Positions 1 through 5,473 of a stretch of 9,144 bases of DNA are shown here, piece after piece. The notes below the pieces were generated by a model. It made no database searches and had not been told where the DNA came from. It was given only the letters and a program-made list of their open reading frames with translations. The position numbers and the translations under genes are program-made. Source of the stretch: Lachnospiraceae bacterium UBA1718 (lineage in GTDB: Bacteria > Bacillota > Clostridia > Lachnospirales > Lachnospiraceae); contig DCIU01000111.1 of assembly GCA_002317245.1 (NCBI GenBank), positions 1 through 9,144 on the forward strand, given 5' to 3'. The number at the start of each line of letters is the position of its first letter. The first letter of the stretch is position 1.

Positions 1-125
1 ATCACGTTATAGCCCTTGCTCTGCAGCAGTAGGCCAAAGCCAAAGCCCAATATTAAATAGCCCGCCATAATTGGCAGAGAATAAGGGAAGGCATATCTAA
101 ATGCCTTCCCAATCTTATTCTTCAT
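1..125 (-). CDS. azlC: AzlC family membrane protein (branched-chain amino acid exporter subunit), N-terminal 41 codons only
   Basis: This reading frame is open from an ATG at 125-123 to the window edge, so only the first 41 residues are present. It begins MKNKIGKAFRYAF and continues into a hydrophobic, Gly-rich helix, with SLPIMAGYLILG at residues 16-27 followed by LLLQSKGY at 32-39. That pattern, a short basic N-terminus then SxPxMxGYLxLGxxFGxLLQxxGY, is typical of AzlC proteins. These are membrane proteins that, with the small partner AzlD, export branched-chain amino acids or analogues. The start overlaps the 3' end of the RNHCP gene by 11 nt, which suggests translational coupling. An in-frame ATG two codons earlier (131-129) is an alternative start, and only a weak GGGG precedes either. 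A perfect hairpin lies over codons 6-14. An azlD would be expected beyond the edge. The family call rests on one short segment. Confidence 0.72.
   Translation of the reverse strand, partial: MKNKIGKAFRYAFPYSLPIMAGYLILGFGFGLLLQSKGYNV
85..110. other. Perfect 10-bp inverted repeat (hairpin) inside the start of azlC, just after the RNHCP stop codon
   Basis: The arms gggaaggcat (85-94) and atgccttccc (101-110) are perfectly complementary around a 6-nt loop. On the transcribed minus strand the hairpin begins 4 nt after the RNHCP stop codon and is followed by TTATTCT, a poor U-tract. In isolation it would be read as a weak terminator for the RNHCP gene. However, the azlC frame runs straight through it (codons 6-14), so it may instead be an attenuator, a partial terminator or an mRNA structure limiting azlC expression. 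The hairpin is seen directly; its function is inferred. Confidence 0.6.
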
Positions 126-528
126 TATCATCAAACCCCATCATTCTTGCCATATCTTCCATTCTCTCAATTGGAAATGGAGGATTAGCGATTGGTCTCA
201 TAGCAATACTCATAAGCTTCATAGGATTATCATCCGCAGCCACCCTGTTAGAGCTAAGCTCACCGCATCTTCTGCATCTATGGATAATAGCCCATTCACC
301 ATTCTTCTTTACCCACACGCTAATCGGATCCATAGGCGACTCGCAGTCACTTGCCCTATCTCCCGGCTCCACATCCACATGCAGGCTCGACAAGCAGTTC
401 GGACAATGATTCCTGTGCTCACTTGCAGCACCCTCCGGCTTACACTCCTTGCCACACACCGCACACGTAAATGTCTCCATGCACGCATGGTTCTTATAAT
501 ATCCTTTTTCTACGAATTTATCTCTCAT
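115..528 (-). CDS. RNHCP domain zinc-ribbon protein, function unknown
   Basis: This 137-residue, probably cytoplasmic protein has no signal peptide or membrane segment. It carries the motif RNHCPNC at residues 39-45, the signature of the RNHCP domain, a small family of unknown function. Cysteine pairs at 22/25, 42/45 and 85/88, with a further Cys62, look like zinc ligands of one or two ribbon folds. PGDRASDC (55-62) and HRCRRCGELSSNR (83-95) are further conserved-looking blocks. The C-terminus (about 100-137) is Met-rich and ends acidic. The ATG at 528 is chosen because AGAGGAG lies 5 nt upstream (534-540). It follows uppP after a 146-nt gap filled by an inverted-repeat element, and its end overlaps the azlC start. 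Proteins of this family may bind nucleic acid, but nothing here proves it. Confidence 0.85.
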   Translation of the reverse strand: MRDKFVEKGYYKNHACMETFTCAVCGKECKPEGAASEHRNHCPNCLSSLHVDVEPGDRASDCESPMDPISVWVKKNGEWAIIHRCRRCGELSSNRVAADDNPMKLMSIAMRPIANPPFPIERMEDMARMMGFDDNEE

Positions 529-548
529 CTATTCTCCTCTACGCGTCT

Positions 549-664
549 GTAACTACATAATCATTTGTGGGGTCCCCTCCGGTCGCGATATCAATAATGG
601 CAACCCGGATATAAGTGGCGCGACCTGCAGCGCGGCCGACGCCCCACAAATAATTATATGTTAC
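549..664. repeat. GC-rich element bounded by long inverted repeats, between uppP and the RNHCP gene
   Basis: Arms at 549-572 and 642-664 are complementary over about 21 of 23 positions with one gap. Both outer ends are GTAAC/GTTAC and the inner 10 bp (atttgtgggg / ccccacaaat) are perfect. Inside, ggtcgcg (581-587) pairs with cgcgacc (619-625) and atatc (588-592) with gatat (608-612), so the whole segment can fold into a long branched hairpin. GC is about 66% over 567-645, well above the AT-rich neighbouring genes. No U-tract follows on either strand, so it is not a simple intrinsic terminator. No target-site duplication is obvious. The minus strand has 43 sense codons between two stops but no start codon. 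It may be a small dispersed palindromic element (REP- or MITE-like), a structured RNA, or a gene remnant. Confidence 0.6.
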
Positions 665-674
665 ATCCGCTTAG

Positions 675-1529
675 TTATATTAATGTAACAATACCGTATA
701 TCAGTACAATAATTCCCAATACTATCCTATACCAACCGAAGGCCTTGAAGTCGTGCTTGCGGATGTAGCCAAGCAGGAAGCGGATAACTACAAGCGATAC
801 TATGAAGGCTACGATTGTGCCCACGGCGAGGATGGCGAATTCCTTGCCTGTGAAGTCCAGGCCGAACTTGAACATCTTAAGGAGGCTGGCGCCGAACATA
901 ACTGGTATTGCCAGATAGAAGGTATATTCTGCTGCAACTGTTCTGGATACGCCTATGAGTAAGGCTCCGACGATTGTTGCTCCTGATCTTGATGTTCCAG
1001 GGAAAATTGCTGCGATTAACTGGAAGATACCAATTAAGAGGGCTGTAGTATATGTAATGTCAGCCACAGAGTTAATCTTAGTCTTTTTTCCCTTATTCTT
1101 ATTCTCAATAATAATGAATGCTATACCTACAAGGATAAGCATAATGGCTACAGTCCAATAATTGTAGAAGAGCTCCTCGAAGAGTTCATCGAAGAGAAGG
1201 CCAATTACTGCTGCCGGTACGCAGGATACAAGGATATGGAACCATAAGACGAAGATATCTGTCTTAATCCAGGCACCAATGCCAGTCTTCGCTAAGGGAG
1301 CCTTGTTGTCCTTCTTACCAAAGGGCCATATTTTATTCCAGAAGAGAATCACAACCGCAATGATTGAGCCCAACTGGATTACAACCTCGAAGACACTGTA
1401 GAAATCATCGGATACATCCAGCTTGATGAACTCGTTTAAGAGAATCATATGGCCTGTACTGCTGATTGGCAGCCATTCTGTGACGCCCTGTACAATTCCG
1501 AATAATATAGCTTTTAAAATCTCTATCAT
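675..1529 (-). CDS. uppP: Undecaprenyl-diphosphate phosphatase (UppP/BacA)
   Basis: This integral membrane enzyme dephosphorylates undecaprenyl diphosphate to undecaprenyl phosphate, recycling the lipid carrier used for peptidoglycan and other envelope polymers; extra copies confer bacitracin resistance. The 284-residue length is close to the family norm. The family signatures are intact: GVTEWLPISSTGH at residues 15-27, containing the conserved Glu18 and His27, and PGTSRSGAT at 177-185, containing the conserved Arg181. Several strongly hydrophobic segments cover most of the protein, with a polar Lys/Asn-rich loop near 143-152. The ATG at 1529 is preceded by CAGGAG (1535-1540). It sits 12 nt after the trkH stop, so it is probably co-transcribed with the K+ uptake genes. 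Its presence there is a positional link only; no functional coupling is shown. Confidence 0.96.
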   Translation of the reverse strand: MIEILKAILFGIVQGVTEWLPISSTGHMILLNEFIKLDVSDDFYSVFEVVIQLGSIIAVVILFWNKIWPFGKKDNKAPLAKTGIGAWIKTDIFVLWFHILVSCVPAAVIGLLFDELFEELFYNYWTVAIMLILVGIAFIIIENKNKGKKTKINSVADITYTTALLIGIFQLIAAIFPGTSRSGATIVGALLIGVSRTVAAEYTFYLAIPVMFGASLLKMFKFGLDFTGKEFAILAVGTIVAFIVSLVVIRFLLGYIRKHDFKAFGWYRIVLGIIVLIYGIVTLI

Positions 1530-1541
1530 TTTAACTCCTGA

Positions 1542-3026
1542 TTACAGATTAGCCTGTTTCTTTCTTCTGATATTTCTCTTGTGCTTGAAGAGATCAACCC
1601 AGAGGGATGGGTGTAAGAGTATTACTAATGGGAAGAGCTCAAGTCTTCCTGCAAGCATGTCAAACATCAGCACATACTTGGACAAAACTGAGAGACTGCT
1701 AAAGTTACCAGCTGGCCCGATCTCGTTTAATCCAGGTCCGATGTTGTTGTAACATGTGGCAACTGCTGAGAAGGTTGTTCCGTAATCTCTGCCCTCGAAG
1801 CTAACTAAGAAAAGTGATGCCACGAAGATCATAATATATGTCATGAAGTATACATTGACACCTCTAAGCATCTCATGGTCTACAGGCTTGCCCTCGAAGA
1901 GAATCTTCTTAACACTCTTAGGATTAAGGTAGCCTCTTATCTCCTTGCCAATTGTCTTATTAACAAGAATCATTCTGCTGACCTTCATACCACCACCGGT
2001 ACTGCCGGCACAGGCACCAACGAACATAAGTGTAATGAATGTAGTCTTACATATGGTATTCCATTCATTGAAGTCCGCAGTTGCAAAACCTGTTGTAGTA
2101 ATAATAGATGCAACCTGGAAGGCAGAATGTCTTACTGCTTCTCCGGCTGTGTCATAGATGTTCCTGATATTAAGGAAGATAATAAGAGTTGCACCTGCAA
2201 TAATTCCCAGGTACCATCTGACCTCTTCCATATGGAAGGCATCCTTAATCTTACGCATTACAATATAGTAGTAAGCGGTGAAGTTAACACCGAATAGAAT
2301 CATGAAGATTGTAACAACCCACTGAATGTATGCAGAATATCCGGCAATGGAATCACCCTTAATTCCGAATCCACCAGTACCGGCTGTAGCGAAGGCTGTA
2401 TTAATAGAATCAAATACAGGACATCCACCGGCAATCAGGAATATCATCTCCAGAACTGTAAGTGCTGCATAGATATAGTAGAGCATACTGGCTGTTGCCT
2501 TCATCTTAGGTGCCATCTTACTTACTGATGGTCCTGGAGACTCGGCCTTCATAAGATTAATTGTAGAGCCGCCGCTAAGGGAAATAACTGATAAGAGGAA
2601 TACAAGTACTCCCATACCACCAATCCAGTGAGTGAAGCTTCGCCACATTAAAGAGGTGTGGCTTAAGGCCTCAACATCAGTAAGAATGCTGGAACCTGTA
2701 GTGGTGAAACCAGATATGGTCTCAAAGAGTGCATCAGTATATGAAGGAATCTCTCCCGTAAAGTAAAATGGAAGAGCTCCAATTACAGATAATACAATCC
2801 AGCTGAGGGAAGTCGCAACGCAGCCTTCCTTAAGGTAGAGGGTCTTATCCTCTGGCTTGCGAAGTGTGAACAGTGTTCCAAGTGCCATGGACCCTGCTGC
2901 CACAGTCAGATAGGTCAATCCCTGACTATCTCCATATATAACAGCCACTAAGCAAGGAAGAAGAAGCAGAAGGGCTTCAATCTTCATTACGTGACCTATT
3001 ATAATTCTTATCATCGAACTATTCAT
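1542..3026 (-). CDS. trkH: Trk-type potassium uptake system, channel-forming membrane subunit TrkH
   Basis: This is the K+-translocating subunit of a Trk/Ktr system, working with the NAD-binding regulator TrkA encoded just upstream. The 494-residue protein shows the four-fold M1-P-M2 plan, with one selectivity-filter loop per repeat: FTTTGSS (107-113), TAGTGGFG (214-221), TTTGF (310-314) and YNNIGPG (426-432). Each contains the conserved filter glycine. GSTGGGMK (341-348) matches the flexible intramembrane region below the third pore loop. MLAGRLELFP (457-466) is the typical C-terminal TrkH signature, followed by a basic cytoplasmic tail. The ATG at 3026 has AGGAGG four nt upstream (3031-3036). 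The gap after trkA is 15 nt and uppP follows 12 nt downstream, indicating one transcript. All key filter residues appear intact. Confidence 0.96.
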   Translation of the reverse strand: MNSSMIRIIIGHVMKIEALLLLLPCLVAVIYGDSQGLTYLTVAAGSMALGTLFTLRKPEDKTLYLKEGCVATSLSWIVLSVIGALPFYFTGEIPSYTDALFETISGFTTTGSSILTDVEALSHTSLMWRSFTHWIGGMGVLVFLLSVISLSGGSTINLMKAESPGPSVSKMAPKMKATASMLYYIYAALTVLEMIFLIAGGCPVFDSINTAFATAGTGGFGIKGDSIAGYSAYIQWVVTIFMILFGVNFTAYYYIVMRKIKDAFHMEEVRWYLGIIAGATLIIFLNIRNIYDTAGEAVRHSAFQVASIITTTGFATADFNEWNTICKTTFITLMFVGACAGSTGGGMKVSRMILVNKTIGKEIRGYLNPKSVKKILFEGKPVDHEMLRGVNVYFMTYIMIFVASLFLVSFEGRDYGTTFSAVATCYNNIGPGLNEIGPAGNFSSLSVLSKYVLMFDMLAGRLELFPLVILLHPSLWVDLFKHKRNIRRKKQANL

Positions 3027-3041
3027 AAGTCCTCCTGTAGC

Positions 3042-4427
3042 TTATGCAAGGATGTCCTGGATATCCCGGAATCCCTTGTTAGTTGTTACTATCATTACTG
3101 TGTCACCAGGAAGAATCATATCTGAACCTGATGGATATATAATCTTGCCCTTACGCATTATAAAGGCAATAAGCAGGTTACTCTTAAGCTTAAGCTCTGC
3201 AAGAGACTTGCCAGTAACAGCTGATTCCTGTCTTACCTTGAACTCAATAGCCTCAGCCTTAGAGTCAAACATATAGTTAAGTGTCTCAATATTACTGTCT
3301 AAGGAGTTGGACTTGGCACGTACATAAGCAACAATTGCCTCCGATGTAATGTACTTAGGATAGATAACAGAGCCCAGGTCCATATTGCTGACAACCTTGC
3401 TGAAGTTATTACGGGTTACTCTGGTAATAACCTTGGCATCTGATACCTGCTTGGCATGTAAGCTTAAGAGGATATTCTCCTCATCAATACCTGTCATAGG
3501 AATGAAGGCTTCGCACTCTGCGATACCAGCCTCCTTAAGTACCTCCTCATTAGTACCATCATCATTAATAATGATAGCTTCAGGAAGAAGTACACTAAGT
3601 TCCTCACATTTTGCATGGTTCATCTCAATAATCTTGACCTTGATACCCTGCTTAATCAGGGAACGGCCAACATAATAGCTTGCCTTACCACCGCCGACTA
3701 TTAGTGCGTTCTGCACCTGACCTGTCTTAAGGCCGATGGCACGAATGAATCTACGGAGGTTGCTTCTGCCTGCAACGAAGCTAATCAGGTCTCCACCTTT
3801 TAAGATGAACTGACCAGAAGGAATGAATACCTCGCCGTTACGCTCAATTGCGCAGATGACTATATCATCAGTAAGCTCGCGCTTGATATCCATAATCTTC
3901 TTGCCATCAAGATCATTGCCCTCTGGCAGGCGGAACTTAACCATATCTACATATCCGTGGGCGAAAGTACTGATATCCTCAGCCATAGGAAGTGTCAGAA
4001 TTCTGGACATTACCTGTGCTGTCTCGAACTCTGGATTGATAATCATCTCAAGACCAAGCTTCTCCTTAAGGAAGGCAGCCTCCTTACTATACTCAGGAGT
4101 ACGAACTCTGGCGATTGTAACGCACTGACCCTCACGCTTGGCTACTGTACAGCATAAGAGATTCAGCTCATCTGAATCTGTAACTGCAATGAAGAGGTCT
4201 GCATTATCAACACCCGCCTCCATCTGAGTACTCATGCTGGCGCCATTGCCCGCTACACCCATAGCATCATACATGTTGGTAATGGCCTGAATCTTGGATA
4301 GGTCCTTATCAATGATTGTGACATTGTGTCCCTCGTTCGTCAGCTGTTCAACCAGTGTCGAACCTACCTTGCCACATCCAACGATAATAATCTTCATTCC
4401 TGCTTTCGAATTCTTAATTCCTAACAT
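3042..4427 (-). CDS. trkA: Trk potassium uptake system regulatory subunit TrkA
   Basis: This cytoplasmic, peripherally membrane-bound regulator gates TrkH in response to nucleotide binding. At 461 residues it is a full-length TrkA with two tandem RCK units rather than a single-unit KtrA. The first Rossmann domain starts MKIIIVGCGKVG (11-22, GxGxxG at 17-22) with Asp40 at the end of the second strand. The second starts LIVGGGKASYYVG (242-254) with Glu268 in the equivalent position. Each is followed by a TrkA_C-type segment (about 160-231 and 385-461, the latter ending in LPGDTVMIV-like sequence). The ATG at 4427 is preferred because GAGG lies about 6 nt upstream. The internal ATG at 4397, which would start exactly at MKIIIV, has AGGA directly abutting it, which is too close. 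The ribosome binding site overlaps the stop codon of the lipoprotein gene, favouring coupled translation. Confidence 0.95.
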   Translation of the reverse strand: MLGIKNSKAGMKIIIVGCGKVGSTLVEQLTNEGHNVTIIDKDLSKIQAITNMYDAMGVAGNGASMSTQMEAGVDNADLFIAVTDSDELNLLCCTVAKREGQCVTIARVRTPEYSKEAAFLKEKLGLEMIINPEFETAQVMSRILTLPMAEDISTFAHGYVDMVKFRLPEGNDLDGKKIMDIKRELTDDIVICAIERNGEVFIPSGQFILKGGDLISFVAGRSNLRRFIRAIGLKTGQVQNALIVGGGKASYYVGRSLIKQGIKVKIIEMNHAKCEELSVLLPEAIIINDDGTNEEVLKEAGIAECEAFIPMTGIDEENILLSLHAKQVSDAKVITRVTRNNFSKVVSNMDLGSVIYPKYITSEAIVAYVRAKSNSLDSNIETLNYMFDSKAEAIEFKVRQESAVTGKSLAELKLKSNLLIAFIMRKGKIIYPSGSDMILPGDTVMIVTTNKGFRDIQDILA

Positions 4428-4436
4428 ACTTACCTC

Positions 4437-5171
4437 TTAGTTATTAACTGTAATCATAGTGATATATGGAAGAACTGTCTCATTCCAGCAGAGGAATGCC
4501 TCCATATCAACCTTATCACCAATTCTAAGGCTCTCTACAGTCTTATATACATCAGTATCAGCTCCACATAAGCTGGATTCTACCTTGAATCTGAAGGTGT
4601 CGTCGTTAATCTCTCCATAGAAGTAGAGGTCATCTCCCAGAACACCCGAATTATCTTCTCCATAAGTATATGCCAAACCATCACCTGAGTCCACCACGGT
4701 CACTCCATGCACTGCAACCTTCTTGTTCTGTGCATTGATGAGCTCATCTGAGCCTAATACCGCCGATACGTCCTCTGCTTCAGCCACATACTTACCGTCT
4801 TCTGTGGTAAAAGTGGCGTCAACTATCTCTATCTGCTTAGCCCATGCTGTCTTGCGACCTGTTACCTTGATCTTGGTACCAGGAGTTAGCTTCGATGCCT
4901 CCTGCTCAGTACAGCTGAGGGCATAGATATAGTAGGCTCCATCATGATCCTGGGTATATACTCTAATATTGTTGTCCATCCACGCCTCAGTGCCCTGGAC
5001 ATATGTCTCAACCACAACCTCTGAATCGAAGGGTGCCGCCGAAAACTCAGCATATGTCATGACGCCTTCAGACTTCTCGTCAGAAGTATCTGGCTTCATC
5101 TCACATCCTGTTAATGTCAAAGTCAAAATTGCGAGTAATAGGATTGTCCTTCTGCAAAAATTCAATCTCAT
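4437..5171 (-). CDS. Lipoprotein with two OB-fold-like halves, function unknown, first gene of the Trk operon
   Basis: A basic N-terminus and hydrophobic stretch (residues 9-20) lead to a lipobox LTGC with the acylated Cys at 23, so the mature protein is probably anchored on the outer face of the cytoplasmic membrane. A short acidic linker (24-38) follows. The rest reads as two similar beta-rich units, about 50-123 and 150-243. Each has an amphipathic strand, an acidic turn, then a hydrophilic Lys/Gly strand (PGTKIKVTGR at 97-106; IGDKVDMEA at 217-225), which resembles tandem OB-folds seen in other exported Firmicute proteins. I do not recognise a named family. The ATG at 5171 has AGGA very close and GAGGAC further upstream. 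trkA follows after 9 nt, so a role next to K+ uptake is possible but is inferred from position only. Upstream lies a terminator-containing leader. Confidence 0.85.
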   Translation of the reverse strand: MRLNFCRRTILLLAILTLTLTGCEMKPDTSDEKSEGVMTYAEFSAAPFDSEVVVETYVQGTEAWMDNNIRVYTQDHDGAYYIYALSCTEQEASKLTPGTKIKVTGRKTAWAKQIEIVDATFTTEDGKYVAEAEDVSAVLGSDELINAQNKKVAVHGVTVVDSGDGLAYTYGEDNSGVLGDDLYFYGEINDDTFRFKVESSLCGADTDVYKTVESLRIGDKVDMEAFLCWNETVLPYITMITVNN

Positions 5172-5214
5172 ATTCCTATCGTCCTCGTAAATGTATGTAC
5201 AGTATTTTGGGAAT

Positions 5215-5247
5215 AAAAAAAAGCGCCTGCTGCAAAGAGCATTCGCT
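5215..5247 (-). terminator. Intrinsic terminator in the leader of the lipoprotein-trkAH-uppP operon
   Basis: On the minus strand the stem is AGCG (5247-5244), then TGCT (5241-5238), loop CTTTGC, then AGCA (5231-5228) and CGCT (5225-5222), with a 2-by-2 AA/GG internal mismatch. It runs directly into eight Ts (5222-5215). This is a convincing intrinsic terminator for minus-strand transcription. It ends only 43 nt before the lipoprotein start codon, leaving room only for a poor promoter (TTTTAT and TACATT with a 17-nt spacer). It therefore either ends upstream transcripts or acts as a regulated attenuator in the operon leader. Confidence 0.8.
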
Positions 5248-5260
5248 GTTGTTGTAGGGT

Positions 5261-5331
5261 TAAGAAGGAAATACCCCCGATTGGGGTTAATAGTCAGATA
5301 TCTGACTATTAAGGAAGGTATTTCTTTCTTA
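5261..5331. repeat. Imperfect 15-bp inverted repeat enclosing a 26-bp perfect palindrome
   Basis: The outer arms aagaaggaaatacc (5262-5275) and ggtatttctttctt (5317-5330) are complementary except for one position that would be a G-U pair in RNA, plus one more flanking pair. Between them lies a perfect 26-bp palindrome at 5287-5312, with arms ttaatagtca and tgactattaa around GATATC. A CCCC/GGGG mini-hairpin also overlaps the outer arm. As DNA the palindrome could be an operator for a dimeric repressor; as RNA it forms a 10-bp hairpin with a 6-nt loop. Confidence 0.75.
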
Positions 5332-5380
5332 TGGGGTATAGCAAAAAACTACAAAATGTATTGGGGGGGTTACAAGTAGT

Positions 5381-5409
5381 ATAATACTCGATTAATACCC
5401 CTGTAACAA
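5381..5409 (-). promoter_or_regulatory. Sigma-A-like promoter for the lipoprotein-trkAH-uppP operon
   Basis: On the minus strand, TTGTTA (5409-5404) and TATTAT (5386-5381) are separated by exactly 17 nt, matching 4/6 and 5/6 of the consensus. A T-rich stretch (about 5415-5440) lies just upstream, as in UP-like regions. The predicted start is near 5374. It lies after the carboxypeptidase stop and before the structured leader. One copy of the ATACCCC motif (5395-5401) sits in the spacer, where a bound regulator could act. Confidence 0.65.
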
Positions 5410-5473
5410 TACAATTCTTCAACAAAAATAACAAAAACGAATGTCTCAATTTGTGTATTTTGCACAAAAATCC

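Larger units (their letters stand above)
5215..5374 (-). ncRNA. Candidate structured leader or attenuator RNA of the Trk operon
   Basis: Transcription from the promoter at 5381-5409 would begin near 5374 and give a leader of about 200 nt before the lipoprotein start. Within it are a closing stem of about 15 bp (5317-5331 with 5261-5275, one G-U), a 10-bp hairpin from the perfect palindrome (5287-5312) and a small CCCC/GGGG hairpin (5276-5286). Together they could form a three-way junction. The terminator at 5215-5247 follows about 14 nt later. This junction-then-terminator order is the usual plan of a riboswitch or attenuator. I do not recognise a known class; the conserved blocks of the ydaO c-di-AMP riboswitch are not seen. 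An alternative is a free-standing small RNA of about 160 nt. The structure is seen; the function is inferred. Confidence 0.45.

Noticed and set aside
535..668. 43-codon minus-strand open stretch across the GC-rich element
   Set aside because: It lacks any start codon and ribosome binding site and begins right after a stop. Sense codons alone in a GC-rich palindromic element do not support a gene, though a gene remnant is not excluded.
753..1161. Plus-strand ORFs antisense to uppP, and similar ones antisense to trkH, trkA, the carboxypeptidase and the glycosidase
   Set aside because: They mirror the codon structure of well-supported minus-strand genes, show no family motifs and lack ribosome binding sites.
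5363..5369. Run of seven G as a possible G-quadruplex
   Set aside because: One long G-run is present with only scattered GGGG runs far away and on alternating strands, so a compact quadruplex is not supported.
5172..5374. ydaO (c-di-AMP) riboswitch or T-box leader upstream of the trk genes
   Set aside because: Both were considered because of the downstream K+ genes and the terminator, but neither the conserved ydaO blocks nor the T-box sequence (TGGNACCGCG-like) is present.
5191..5379. Plus-strand ORF of 62 codons in the gap upstream of the lipoprotein gene
   Set aside because: It has no ribosome binding site, its codons are an accidental reading of inverted repeats and the terminator, and it runs antisense to a leader with a good minus-strand promoter.
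5450..5468. Small hairpin (tttgtg / cacaaa) just after the carboxypeptidase stop as a terminator
   Set aside because: The stem is only six AT-rich pairs and no U-run follows directly on the minus strand.
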